Positions 26,751-54,442 of a DNA stretch of 64,000 nucleotides are shown here, one piece after another. How positions within the stretch are numbered: position 1 is the first letter of the stretch; every line of letters starts with the position of its first letter. The notes below the pieces were generated by a model. It ran no database searches and had not been told where the DNA came from. It saw only the letters and a list, made by a program, of their open reading frames with translations. This DNA is from Elysia chlorotica. Its lineage: Eukaryota > Mollusca > Gastropoda > Plakobranchidae. Where the stretch lies: contig RQTK01000878.1 of NCBI GenBank assembly GCA_003991915.1, positions 6,674-70,673 on the forward strand. The letters run 5' to 3'. A program made the position numbers and the translations under genes.

Positions 26751-29700
26751 GTAAGTTAATCATCCTATTAGTTTCGAAAGTAGAACATATTTTGTATAAT
26801 CAAGAGTTAATGCCTTTCTGTTAGAGTGAACATATTCTATTTTTCTAGACGCGGGGCCATGTGTACAGCACTTGTGTGCGGAGTGCAATGCTCCATGCTA
26901 GCGAGACATGGCCCTTGACCAAGCCAAACCTTCAACGCCTGCAGAGAAACGACAGGGCAATGATAGGACAGATCTGCAATGTGAAGCCAGAAGATCATGT
27001 GGCCACCACCAGGTCAAATAAGCTATTGACGCTTCTTGGCCTTGAGGACCTGAACCTCATTCTGAAGGAAAGGAGACTCCGGTGGTATGGCTATGGCCAC
27101 GTGGAACGATCAAGCGGAGCTATCAAGACAGCATTGGACATGCAAGTAACAGGAAGTCGTGGAAAAGGGAGACCCAGAATGACATGGAAGCAGGTGACAG
27201 AGAGGGATCGGAAAGACTGGAAACTCTCAACAACTGACCCTCATGACAGAAACACCTGGAGATCTGGTGTGAGATCAGCCATGCGTGCAGCAAGCCAGCT
27301 ACCTGGAAGGGGGTCCACTGATGTGAATGTTGCCCCAGTACCTGCACGTTAATCAAAATACCGATGATGATGATGATGATCTAATATATTGTTGCTCAAG
27401 GTCCTAGATTTAGCCTTAGGTTCGCAACATCTTAATCAGTGTTAGATCTAGAGAGAGTCTAGATCTAGATCTATACTTCAAGACCAAGTCCATTTCTGAA
27501 CTAAGGGAAGATCACACTTGTAATGTTCTGTAGTTGGTTTAGTGCATTCTTATAAATGTCAGTGTAAATGACAGATTGTAGATCTAGATCTAGATCTATG
27601 TGTTATATTCAGGCACCAATAGCACAAAAAGTACTTTAAGTAGCAACCAAGAGCTGACATGCAGGTCTACACATTTTATTGCAGTTGGTGATTATTCGAC
27701 ATTCGTGCTAATAAATTTAACTTCATTAATCAGAACTATTGGACCTTTTAATCCCTTTGGAGTAAATAAATTCTGTGGTTTTCTGTGGCATGTAGATCTA
27801 GATCTAGTTGGTGTTCAGTAAAAAAAAAATCATGGACTTTTAGCCTAAATTATTTATACTTATAGATCTATAGATCTAGATCTAGTAGAAAGACCAGGAA
27901 AAACCCACGAGAATTGTTTTCCAAGCCCACTTCTAGACCTGTATAATGTGTATTGCTATTCCTTTCCCTCACACTCTCTTTTTCTTTCATGGCAAGTGAG
28001 TGATTTTAGATCTTAAAAGATCAGACTTATTACTGAAAAATGTTTTAACAACCATCAGTGACATGATGATGATGACCAATCCTCTCTTCCTCTCAATCTT
28101 TCTATCTTTTACTTATGGGCGAAATGGAATGGCTGAGACGCTGCAAATTACATGCACATCAGACTTTGAGTTAGACCTCTAGATTAAGATCTGAAATTTT
28201 CTTCACCCTTTAGCCTCCTGGAAACCTCTCTCCCTCAGTATCTATTGTTTTTTTTCACCCTCTCTTACTCTATCCCCGGACCATCAGTATTTATTCTAAA
28301 CGAACAGTCGTGGGCAAAACAATTTAGATCTAAATAATAATAATAGTAATCCTCATCCATTAGCTTCCCTGCCCCCTCTCTTTCTCTACCTCATGGGCTC
28401 ATATCTCTTTCTCTCTCTCTCTCTTCCCTCTCTAGTTCCCATAGACATTATGTTCAATGGCCTTGCATTGTTTAGCTCGTCTGTGACCATTTTCTTTCTC
28501 TCACCCCTGCATAGCTATCTTTTTAGTTTTTATCACTTTATCTTTCTCTGTCACATTGTAAGAGAAACAAACAAAAGAGACTTAAAATATCAGGTTCTTA
28601 ACCGACATTCTGTACTGTTCAGATTGCTTTGATTTAAAGTTGTGCTGTTGATCGAAAACAAACAAAATTCACTACTCTTAGATTTCAGTGGTTACAAAAA
28701 ACTTTCTACTGCTACATTTCTCTCTATCATTTACTCATTTTAAAGTTGTAAATTTGCAATTAATTCCCTCTACTATTTTTTTTTAACTAAACCCAGGCAT
28801 CTGATGAAGTTAACAGCAAAGCATACCCTTTGGCTGATCATGAACTGACTACCCAAATATTGGAACTTGTTCAGCAGGCATGCAACTACAAGCAGCTCAA
28901 GAAAGGGGCAAACGAAGGTTGGTGGAGTTTGCACTAAATGAACACAATTCACATGATTTTAAATTCATACTAGTGTCTTGCCGCATCATGTTTTAAGTTG
29001 AAATATAAAAATTTGGTGTTGGAGTAATTTTTAATTGAGGTATATATTTTTAAAACATGATATTTATATAACCTTAGAGCTTGGTTCAGTTTTGCCGACA
29101 CTAAGTTACATATTTCAATTTCATTTTTTTTTTCTGTTGATTAGCAGGGCTCTTATTGTCTCTTCATTTCGTAATGTGTTATTTTCAAACTTGCGCATTT
29201 TAATTTTTTTGACCCCTCCTTTGCTTTTCCTATCACACCTAGCAACAAAGACCCTCAACAGAGGACTGGCAGAGTTTATTGTCTTGACAGCAGACACTGA
29301 GCCTCTGGAAATCCTTTTGCATCTGCCACTCTTGTGTGAAGACAAGGTGAGTGATACCTTTTTATTTTGGTTATAACTATAAAATTCTTTTTTTTTTTTT
29401 TAATTCGTTACTGAGCTGTTGTTATGATGTACTGCCATAGTAATGCTATTTATAGTCACTGTCTCTTACAGAAAAAAAGCATTTTCCCTTGTCAGACTTT
29501 CCCCACTTGAAGTGAATTTTTTAAATTCTAAATAAGAACACATTGCTTCAAAAGTAAATCTTTTGCTCACTGTCATTTTATTTTGGCATGGTACTTTCAA
29601 GGGTTCATTTTAATAGTCCATTTCACATTTTTTTACACAATTGCCCATCTTTCTCGTTTGTGGGTTGAATAAAAGATAGTGACATGTTTAGATGGGTAAT

Positions 29701-32364
29701 TAATTGCAGATACTGACCAATTTGCTGTTTTTACATATTTTTTTATTAATATTACTTTTTGTAACTTCTTGTCAACAGAATGTTCCTTACATTTTTGTGA
29801 GATCCAAGCAAGGTAAAAGCCTTTTTTTTTATTATATTTTTTACTTACTGCTACTTGGTTCAAACAGGTGTAGTTTAAAAGAATGTTTAAGACTTAGTTA
29901 GGTGTCAATTTTATTTGCAGTATTTGAGGCAGCTAAATGGAGATGTTGACATGTTAACTTGACCATTTTAAACATAATTCATCTCATATATAAGATATTT
30001 ATTTTTTATAATTGTCAGTGGAAGAGAGATCATTTGAAATTTTCTTACCTGCACAAGTTTTGTATTTGAGTCTTGGAACCTTCCACAATCAAGCCCAGTT
30101 GTTTGGATATTTATAAACCAATATATATATATGTCACACGAAATTTTAAATGATATAGCAGAGCTGCCAGTCGTCCCACAATTGGTCGAATAGTACCTCT
30201 TTTTGATGCCTTGTCCCGCTTGCAATGTGAAAAAATGTAGTTTTCTCCTGCTTTGAGCATGTTTTGGGAATTTCCACCCTCGACAGCCATTACTAAAAAC
30301 AAATACACATTTCCATTTCATTTTTCATCTAGTTTCGCACCGATTCATGACATCATGTTTTTTTTTTTTTTTTTTTCCAGCGCACGGTTCGCATACTATT
30401 AATTTTAGTATCGAGAAACAAATCTAGCCCTATCATAACCTATTAGTGTAGACCGAGCAAAAATTCGAAAGGCTTAGTCATTTTTAAGTCACATTGTTCC
30501 CGAATACAACATTCGCTTGTTTGTCTATTGTCTTCTCTCTCTGTGCCTATCGCCCCTCTACCCAACCCTATCTTTCTCTCGACAAATCTATAGGCTCACA
30601 CTAAAGAAAAAATCTATCTTATATCTATTGTTTTCTACGGAGATGTAAATTTTCTGTATATTTACAGTATTCAGTTTAAAAAAAATCACCAACAAAATTT
30701 CTTTAAAAAAAAAAAAATTGCCAGTTGGAGTTCTGTCATAGTTCTTTGTTAATCTCTGTGCAGCTGTGCATTGACTTTGTGTAGACTTAGATTAGACTTT
30801 CATGATTTATTGATTAGAAATAGTTTGATGGAATGTGTTGATCATATTGGTCCTCTGGGCATTGAAGAACTTGATAAAGGCGTAAAAATTGGAATTGTTT
30901 AGATATTTTTTAAATAGCGCATTATCAAATTACTACCGTAAGTTTAAAGAACCTGTTGTGGCTTACAGTTACTGCATCACTAGAGTCAACTGTGGTTCCA
31001 ACGGAAAAAGGCCCTGCATAGCCATGCTAAGAACAAAATCACATCAGTGCTCATAAAGCCTTGAAAATCAGCAAGGCTTACTGATCACCCTCATTTTGGT
31101 CCAGTTTGGCTATACAATGTGTAAATTCTCTCAATACAATAAAATTAAAAATAAAGCATACAGCTCAACTTAATTTGATTGAGAAGTACACTGTTCTCAT
31201 ATAAATTAATATACTATTATGTACTACTGACATTAGTTTAGGGTGTGTTTGATATTCTACATGGCTCTGACGTTTTGTGAAAAAGTTCAGTACAAAAAAA
31301 AATGATCCAGTTAACATCACTGTTTCTAGTTCTATATCAATTCCATTGCACTTGTGACATGTTCGATTTGCTTTGACACAAATCTTAGTTTAAACATTTA
31401 AAAAAATAAGCCTGCTCCAGCTATATTTAACTGACTTGTCCGTTTTTGTCCATTGTTATCTCTCTGTCTCTCCCTCACCCTCTCTCCTTGTCCCTATCAT
31501 GTCTGCAAAACTATGCATAGTTCTACAAGGGCTCAAACTAATGGACAAATCAGATAAGTCCTTTAGTTTGAGCCCTTTTATTGTATGTAGCTTTGCCAAT
31601 ATGATAAAGACTTTCTTAGTCCTACTGTTAGTATCTAGTTTTACGTTTATTACTTATTTGTTCGTGTCTCTAACAGACTCAACCCACACATCCCCCACTC
31701 TCTCTTTGTTTGCATAGTCCCTGCATAAATTCTATGTTTACTTTCTCTCCCTTCCTCCTCCACCCCCCTCTTTCTTAGTCTCTGTCTGTCTCTTTCTTTT
31801 AGTAGAATGTCTTCCTATATAAGTGCATCCATATAATGTTGATGACCAAAGTTAAACTGAATAGTATCTGTAGGTAGTGAAACATGTTACGTAAAGAATT
31901 TAGTAAAAAAAAAAAAAAGTCTATTTTTTAGGAAAAATATAGCAAAATTGCCACTGCAGTTTTTTTTTCCTTATTTGAATTTTTTTTTTTTTTTCAAAGA
32001 AATGAGTGCAGAGGAGCATGTCCCCGCCCTCCTAGTTTGGCTCCTGATTGCAACCAGCGATTGTTTCAACGGCCTGTTAGATATATGTACCAAAAATGTC
32101 CCTCTTAATTAGAAACTCAGGTTGGCAGCTTAAATTTTGTGTAACTATTTTATATTTATCTGGGAGTTTTTTTTTGTGTGGTTGCAAATTTTTAAGTTTA
32201 AGTGAAAATCATAAATAACTGGTTTTGTTTCTATTTTAGCTCTTGGGCGTGCTTGCGGTGTGTCCCGGCCTGTCATCGCATGCTCCGTGACACAGAAGGA
32301 GGGCTCCCAGCTGCTGAACCAGATCCAGGCTGTACAGCGCAGCATTGAGCGTCTTCTGATCTAA
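26748..32364 (+). CDS. SNU13: SNU13 / NHP2L1 (15.5K), complete, 5 exons
   Basis: L7Ae/eL30-family RNA-binding protein. It binds the kink-turn of U4 snRNA in the U4/U6.U5 tri-snRNP and of box C/D snoRNAs, and acts in the nucleus and nucleolus. Coding exons: 26748-26750, 28797-28917, 29243-29346, 29779-29812, 32240-32364. The joined product is 128 aa, the same length as human SNU13. Diagnostic blocks: KAYPLAD near the N-terminus, [18 protein letters not shown] (RNA-contacting loop), [36 protein letters not shown] and a C-terminal QRSIERLLI. All phases match and all introns are GT-AG; the exon 2 donor (GTTGGT) is weak. Intron 1 contains a LINE fragment. Identification is secure. Confidence 0.98.
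26848..27378 (+). mobile_element. RTE-type LINE 3' fragment in SNU13 intron 1
   Basis: A 163-codon open frame (26861-27349) matches the C-terminal region of RTE/BovB-like reverse transcriptase proteins: [52 protein letters not shown] and [15 protein letters not shown]. It is 5'-truncated and ends in a (GAT)n tail at 27363-27380, as RTE elements often do. The sense orientation matches SNU13. The frame is still open, suggesting a young insertion. Confidence 0.85.
28797..28917 (+). CDS. SNU13: SNU13 exon 2
   Basis: Acceptor AACCCAG, donor CGAAG/GTTGGT. Encodes [20 protein letters not shown] through KKGANE; phase 0 to 1. Confidence 0.95.
29243..29346 (+). CDS. SNU13: SNU13 exon 3
   Basis: Acceptor CACACCTAG, donor GACAAG/GTGAGT. 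Encodes [15 protein letters not shown] through LPLLCEDK; phase 1 to 0. Confidence 0.97.
29779..29812 (+). CDS. SNU13: SNU13 exon 4 (34-bp micro-exon)
   Basis: Acceptor GTCAACAG, donor AGCAAG/GTAAAA. Encodes [11 protein letters not shown]; phase 0 to 1. Confidence 0.95.
31500..31600. repeat. Fold-back repeat in SNU13 intron 4
   Basis: AAGGGCTCAAACTAA (31527-31541) is the perfect reverse complement of 31563-31577. Pairing continues imperfectly outward, giving a ~90-bp fold-back. Confidence 0.8.
32240..32364 (+). CDS. SNU13: SNU13 exon 5 (terminal)
   Basis: Acceptor CTATTTTAG. Encodes [20 protein letters not shown] through QRSIERLLI, stop TAA at 32362-32364. Confidence 0.97.
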
Positions 32365-34769
32365 AGCGTTTGAGTAACGTCATCTGAACACCTGTTTCAT
32401 GGCCACAGTCTAATCACCAAGTTTTATGTTTCATTTCATTGTGTCCATTGAGTATCATAAACCACCTTCGCTTCCATTTTGTAAATTTTCAATTTTTAAA
32501 TGTATGTCCTTCAAGAAATTGTTGTACCTTCAACTTGTTAGACAAAAGGTGTTTTTGGCACAAATTAAAGATGAAATTATAATTATTGAAGCAGTATTGT
32601 TTTATGTTACATATATGATTTTTACATGTGTGTTGACGAGACTGCCATACTTAACAACATTGGCCAACCTTGATCAAATTAAGCATTTTAATATAGCATT
32701 CGAGGATGACAAAGTTCTCTCAGATATACATTTACCAAACATGTCTTTTATGAGCAAAGTTGTGTTGTTTTTTAATTTTCAACATCTGTTTTGTCTTGTC
32801 TGAAAAGACTAAAAAAATTTTCTATCTTTAGTTTTACCTCTGGAAATAATTAAAAAAATCAAATAGAACTAAAATGAATACTCTTTACAGATATGAGTGA
32901 ATTTTAAGAACACAATGTCATACAAAAGGTATTAAGTCAGGGAGGAGGACATTTGTATTGATCGATGCCAGTTTATCCCTGAAGCCGATCATTCATAGAT
33001 GTGTAGATAAATTGCTGCCATCAGCAATATTGCTAACAATATCCAAAGCAATAATTGTCTTCCATCTGTCCACACACGCGTCGACAAAGTCACTCGATCC
33101 ACAAGCTGTACTTGTGCAATTATGTTAAAACTTAAATGCAGCATTAAGCAGCAGCAGTAACGACGCTCTCTGCAGCTATGATTATTAAGATTTGCAGAAG
33201 AGCTAAAAAAAACGCTCCTGTAGAGTATGGTTGAAGTCATGGCTACTAAAAAAAAATCCTCATCCCATGTTAATTTAATAAGGTAATCACAAGATATTCC
33301 TAAAGACTAGAAAACTATTTGAGCATGAATAAAGAAACAAAGAATAATTAATCTTGACTTATTGGAAAGGATTACCCCTCTGATTAAAAAGCAAGATACT
33401 GTCATGCGCTCGGCTATTAGTACAACCACACATGAGCGACTTGCTGCCACTTTGAGATTTTTTATATTACATCAGCTTATTTCAAGACGGACTGCAAAAG
33501 AAAAATCAGCAGGAAGAGAAGAAACTCAATTTTAAATAACACCAATGAGTAAAAAAGTTCACCTTTGTTAATTGTCTCATTCAGTTCAAATAAAATCGTG
33601 TTTGGATTTTTAAATAATTAACAGATCCAGGTAACGCGATTTTCGAAGTGATGTAAAGATATGTCGTATAATTACAATGTACATGTATACTGATAGATAA
33701 TTTAATAAAAAAAAAAAAAAATGGACGGGAGTGGGAAGACAAGAATTGTAAGTTTATAGAGGCAAATGATAAAACAAAATTTAATTCTCTACATGTTCTA
33801 AAAAGCATCTCTACGTGTAGACTTTGCTAATTTTTGGTTGAGAAAACCAAATCTGTTGTCAGATTCAAATTCTGATGGCTCATAAATGAACATTTGACCA
33901 TCAAAAATAGCCTACTGCAAGGGCGTCAGCTTTTCTGGCCTAAAAAAACAAAGGGCCCGCCGCAGATTGACAAGGTCGCTCGGCGCATGCAATTTATTTT
34001 CAGGATGTACCAGTCGATGAGCAATCAGCTTTCGATGTCGATAAATTTCTGCAATATCGCCATACACCAAGATATTGCCAAAATGATCGCAAAGCGATAA
34101 TTTACAGCAATTATTGCAACGTCTATGGCCGGCTTAAGTCTAAGACGAGTAGTAAACTAGCAAAAACTCGTGTACGAAAATTTTGTTTCTTCAAAGTTAA
34201 TTTATTTCAACATGTTAGTTACTTCACTGTTTAAGATATGGTATTCATCAAAAGGCAAATTTAAATACATGTACATGTATTACACCCACAACTAATAATG
34301 AAGATACACGTACCTCCTTAGAATAGGAGTGATAATTGTTCCAAAAAATAGTGCAACACACTTTTTACGACAATAAGCATCCTAATAGAAACAGAAATGT
34401 TGAAATGCTTTTGAAGGAACTACAATTGTTTCAGTTGCCACATAATAAATTGGCACACAATTCGATTTCCGACACATTGCATTTATTTCATTTTCACTGT
34501 CTCTCTGAGCCGTGCTTTTGTACACTGTGTACATGTAATATGTTGATTTTTGTGCCAACAAATAGAGAACCAACATCAGCATTCCATATGGGTACACAAA
34601 TTTTAAAAAAAAAGCAAATCGATGTAAGAAAATGGCAAAACAATGTCTCATACACATAGCGTTAATTTTATGTTGATAGGAATAAACTTCCTATGGACAA
34701 ATATCTTATTAAATATTCCTAGATAAAAATACACACAATAGTTCTCAGGTATGAATTTTAAGCATGAAT
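32365..34769. other. Convergent intergenic region, SNU13 and NCX 3' UTRs
   Basis: AT-rich DNA between two tail-to-tail genes. It must hold both 3' UTRs. Candidate polyadenylation hexamers are present (AATAAA at about 33327 and 33591 on +; TTTATT at about 34201 and 34484 for the minus gene), but none can be chosen from sequence alone. Confidence 0.6.
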
Positions 34770-48821
<14,052 letters not shown>

Positions 48822-49458
48822 CTGGCACCGCAGAGATGCGCAGACTCGTGTCGAGGTTAGGTGAGATGTTCAACAGGCAGGGTCTTCTCAGTGATATTGT
48901 TACGAGGATTTAGCGTGATGGTTGCTCTTCGTTTGTTTTGTTGTTGTTATTTTTTGTTTTTTTTTTGTTTTGTTTTTTTGTTTTTGTTTTTAAGTAACAG
49001 CGGTAGGAAAATTAGAATGTTCAAACAAAGACGATACTGACTTGACTACCCTGACTTATAAACGCAAAATTCTCTTAATTGGAATCTATCGTTATTTAAA
49101 ACTCTCTGATGGCACCAAACATACGCCAACACAATAATTGCTTTGTTTGCATACGCTTATCTTCTTTACAAAATCTAATGTATCTTTTGTAAACTATCCA
49201 CAGTAACGATTTGTTGAAGATGTCAAAGGGTTGAGCGGTGACGGAGGTGGAGCCATTATGAGAGCTTTTCAGGTGTTTTTATTCTTCAGATCTGTGGAGG
49301 AAATAATGGCAAAGGATGGAATTCTCAATTTACAATAGAACTGAAAAAAAATCTTGTGTGGTTTGTATTATTTATAAATGTAGTAACAGAAAACGAATCA
49401 TGACACATGCGTAATTTGGGCAGATAGGTACGTTGATATATCCATTATACATTTTTTT

Positions 49459-49589
<131 letters not shown>

Positions 49590-49819
49590 TAGAGAAGGAG
49601 GGAGAGAGGCGAAGATAAACAGAAAAAGTTATAGAGAGACAGATAGTTAGAGAGGCGGAGGGAGACAGACAAACCGACTGACAGAGAGAAGTGAGAGTGT
49701 GTGATAGACTGATAAAATAAGAGATATAAACTGGCTTAAAAAACAGAAAATACAGACGCACAGCGGAAAGAATGAGAGAGAGAGAGAGAGAGAGAGAGTG
49801 AAATAGAGAGAGAAAGAGC

Positions 49820-49883
<64 letters not shown>

Positions 49884-49887
<4 letters not shown>

Positions 49888-50765
49888 TGGAGGCGAGAGA
49901 AGGATTATTTCGTCACGGTTTGGTGACAATCCATTCCAGCCCAGCTCTAGCAGGTTAGTGCCATTTAATCCGCTTACTGGTCAATTGATAATGCTCTTGT
50001 CCCTTTGACCTTTCAGAGACACCTCTTCATACCGCGCACACATATTACAGTAATGGTTAGCAGTATATTTCAGGGTCCGACTGACTTTATCATTAATCTC
50101 ACACATGAATAGAGGGCACCTACCTATCATTGCAAGGAAGTTATGTTGGTATTAATACTGAAAATCTTGACGCCCGCAAACGTACTTTTTGGAATCTGTA
50201 ATCAGTTCTTATGTCTCCTGGATTTCCGGAGGTGTCGTGTAAGAGACGAGGGCACCAAGCGAGAATCAAACCTCGGACTGAACCGTATATACTACTTGTT
50301 CTCAACCCACCCTACCTCCACCCCATATCCATTAATTTTTTAAATTAAATATCTTTCTGTATTGAGGGTTTGTTTGGTTGTTTTGCAGCTTTATGTTCCA
50401 CTTTTGCACTATAGACTATATTGCAAGACTAATGTCTGATAATTGTATGTGCTGCCACACACGAGACAGTACGTGGAGACCTGGACTCCTGTCTCAGTTG
50501 GTCACAGTATACTGACCACGAAATCGGAGGCAAATAAATGTTTGAGCGATCGTGGGTTTGGAACCGGGGGTCTCAGGATTGGGTGACCAGCGCTTTACCA
50601 CTAAGGCAAATTTTTGGATGTTTTAAAAAAAATTGTTTTATTAATTAAGGCCAAAATGTTAATATTTAACTTGCACTGTAAGTACAGTCATACCCATGGT
50701 ATCCACGGTAAATGTGTAAAATACTCACCAAGCTATTATATACAAATAGACAGTCCACGTAATTT
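49884..50765. repeat. Segmental duplication, copy 1
   Basis: Nearly identical to 51129-52017; starts right after a GA tract (AGTAGTGGAGGCG) and ends GACAGTCCACGTAATTT before another GA tract. It contains a minus-strand SINE. Confidence 0.96.
50375..50610 (-). mobile_element. SINE (minus), copy in duplication unit 1
   Basis: CTATAGACTATATTGCAAGA, GTGCTGCCACACACGAGACA, then a reverse tRNA head (TTTGGAACCGGGGGTCTC, GACCAGCGCTTTACCACTAA). Confidence 0.85.
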
Positions 50766-50774
50766 AGAGAGAGA

Positions 50775-50810
<36 letters not shown>

Positions 50811-51079
50811 ACGACAACCAAATGCCTATGCAAGCATGTTAGTCGTCAAACGGTAAATTATATAACAGTGCAGGAGAACCAGAGGAACCATAATAAATTA
50901 AGCTTGAAAAGCAGAATCAGAAGGATATTACTTCTAACAACTGACTGTTTATAGATTGTTGGGTGTGATTTTTTGCAAGAATAATAAAGTAGAAAGTATG
51001 ACAGAAAAAATGTGACCGAGAAATAGACAAAGATAGGAGAATATTTATTTCGTCAAAGAAAGATACAAGACAGAGTGTG

Positions 51080-51128
<49 letters not shown>

Positions 51129-51132
<4 letters not shown>

Positions 51133-52017
51133 TGGAGGCGTGAGAAGGATTATTTCGTCACGGTTTGGTGACAATCCATTCCAGCCCAGCTCTAGCAGGT
51201 TAGTGCCATTTAATCCGCTTATTGGTCAATTGATAGTGCTCTTGTCCCTTTGACCTTTCAGGGACACCTCTTCATACCGGGCGCACACAATTTACAGTAA
51301 TGGTTAATAGTATATTTCAGGGTCCGACTGACTTTTTCATTAATCCCACACATGAATAGAGGGCACCTCCCTATCATTGCAAAGAAGTTATGTTGGTATT
51401 AATACTGAAAATCTTGACGCCCATAAACGACGTACTTTTTGGAATCTGTAATCAGTTCTTATGTCTCCTAGATTTCCGGAGGTTTCGTGTAAGAGACGAG
51501 GACACCAAGCGAGAATCAAACCTCGGACTGAACCGTATATATACTACTTGTTCTCAACCCACCCTACCTCCACCCCATATCCATTAATTTTTTAAATTAA
51601 ATATCTTTCTGTATTGAGGGTTTGTTTGGTTGTTTTGCAGCTTTATGTTCCACTTTTGCACTATAGACTATATTGCAAGACTAATGTCTGATAATTGTAT
51701 GTGCTGCCACACACGAGACAGTACGTGGAGACCTGGACTCCTGTCTCAGTTGGTCACAGTATACTGACCACGAAATCGGAGGCAAATAAATGTTTGAGCG
51801 ATCGTGGGTTTGGAACCGGGGGTCTCAGGATTGGGTGACCAGCGCTTTACCACTAAGGCAAATTTTTGGATGTTTTAAAAAAAATTGTTTTATTAATTAA
51901 GGCCAAAATGTTAATATTTAACTTGCACTGTAAGTACAGTCATACCCATGGTATCCACGGTAAATGTGTAAAATACTCACCAAGCTATTATATACAAATA
52001 GACAGTCCACGTAATTT
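51129..52017. repeat. Segmental duplication, copy 2
   Basis: Second copy of 49884-50765, with small indels. It also starts at a GA tract, but its 3' end continues into unique sequence. Confidence 0.96.
51625..51865 (-). mobile_element. SINE (minus), copy in duplication unit 2
   Basis: Same insertion as 50375-50610, carried along by the duplication. Confidence 0.85.
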
Positions 52018-53309
52018 TCATCCTTATGCTGTTACTACTATGGGAATACTTATTGGCAATGCAAAAATTAGAGGCTTGTGTGTTTGTGGGAGGGACGAAA
52101 AATGCATTGCCTATAGAGAACGAAGTATTTACAACCAATCAAACATTACGAGGTAAACTTAACTTTTTGACATTGCCTTTTTCAACATTTTGGCCAATCT
52201 CTATGAAATCTGCATTATCTGTACTAGTTCAAGACCAACAAAATTCGTGGGAATTGTGGGATAGACAACGCTGCAGGATAATAGATAAATTAGAACTGTG
52301 CTAAAATTCAAAATTATCTATAACTTCAGTAATTTAAATTGTTTTTACGAAGAGAATGATGTATAACTCTTTAATGCACCCATAGGAAATCGTAATACAC
52401 CCTCCGCCACCCACCCCCAAACCTGTTGTGGTAAAATTAAACATGTTTCGTCAACATAATAATTGTGCCGATGCAAATCCACAGTCAAAATACCATTTAC
52501 CTGAGTAATTTTGTAGCTTTCTCTTTTGCGGTTTTAGAGATTTGGGGATTCAAATATTTGGGTCCTAGCTATTTATAATAAAATTTAATTTCAATAACTT
52601 TATTTGCTTTGTTTTTTTTTAATATGAAAAGGAGGCAATCGGTCATAAGCAAAATCGAGTAAAAAAGGTTTCGGCGTTTTGACAAATAGAGATTCAATAC
52701 GATCGTGATTAATCCTACGTCCTCTATACGTATTGCATCGATAAAAAGTAAACACACGTGATTTTCCGTGCTATTTATGCAGGTCTAAATTTATCCAACA
52801 GTTGGTACGAAACTAAACAAACAAATCACTAAATTGAATAACAATTGATAACCTTGGAAGATCGATTGAATTCTAATGAACAAAAGGTCACGTGTATGAA
52901 CAGAGGGTGGTGTTCCTTTCTTTCTATTTCTTTAAAGAGCATTCACTTTGAACAAAAATTATTATCGCTTCAGTGGGTTTGCATTGATACGTCAGCTGGC
53001 AGTTGTTGGTCCTAGAGTATTGATGCTTGCAAAACATTTAGTGCAATGTGAGGAGTAGGATTTTATAAATAATTATAGCAGTAAGCATGATAAACACAAA
53101 AAGGTGAACTTTGCACATCATGCCTATAATTGACCAGACCCATTGATGTAAAAGAGTAAAATGGTTTAAAATAACCTCAAAATGAAAGATTTTATGCCAC
53201 TAGTTTGGCAAACAATGCCCAGGCATTGGCAAGCAGAATGCAATTTTTAAAAAGTTAATTATAGAGGATTGGCATAGCCGTTTGTAACCCGCAAGACAAA
53301 TTAATTATT

Positions 53310-53371
53310 ACACCACAGAGAGAGAGAGAGGGAGAAGGAGCTAGAGAGAGAGAGAGAAAGAGAAAGAAAGA

Positions 53372-53420
<49 letters not shown>
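53310..53420. repeat. (GA)n microsatellite
   Basis: Interrupted then pure GA repeat. Confidence 0.95.
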
Positions 53421-53423
<3 letters not shown>

Positions 53424-53978
53424 CATCTAGCTTCAGTGAAAAATAAAAAGTAACGAATGAGTTGAAAGCGAGGCCTACTTCGAGGCAGCTTCTTACAAAT
53501 TGCCTATTTCGTTTGAGCTTAAACAAAAAAGTATACCAGCCTCTGGCACATAGACCTAGAAGCTTAGAACCAATCAATCAGGCAATCAATCAACGGTGAG
53601 CGAGAGCGCTCACATCAATATAACATGAGTCTCCGACTCTCCGTTCTTCACTTCCACCGTGGACTTTCACTCAGATCGACTTCAAGACGCTTGCGTGATC
53701 ACAATGGTTTTATTCTAGGCGCCAGCGTTTCCCCTAACAACTGTTTGTTCGTGTTGCAGCAACAACAGATTCTCCGGCACACACTCTCTTCTATTTTCTT
53801 CATTCCATCACCACACGGGCTCATGTTCTCTCCCATCTTCTTATTATTATTTAATACTTTTATTTCAAACGTGTGTTTTTGTTGCTGTTTTTTTCCCTGT
53901 TTCACTTCTTACCTACCTATCAGGTGTCGCTCTCTATATAATTATCTTTTTGTTTATAGATCTAACTCTTATGTCATT

Positions 53979-54091
<113 letters not shown>

Positions 54092-54375
54092 AATACATAC
54101 ATATTAATTTTCATTCTGCGTTGTCAAACGCCTGATGAGAGCGGAACGTACCTCGAAACTCTAGAGTCTCGACTAGTGTTAATTCTTTTTTTTAAACTTT
54201 TGTTTGTATTATCTATCCATCCATTCACGTATACATCCAATAATCTGTATATTTATCTTCTTATCAAGCTATATGTATCTTTCCACAAACTTGGTAGATA
54301 TGCACTATGTCACCCATTTTTTGTGTGAAATGATTTTATTGCCGTGCGATTTTCTCTTGATTGGCCGCGTTCAGA

Positions 54376-54432
<57 letters not shown>

Positions 54433-54442
54433 AGAGAGAGAG
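54376..54442. repeat. (GA)n microsatellite
   Basis: GA repeat. Confidence 0.95.
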
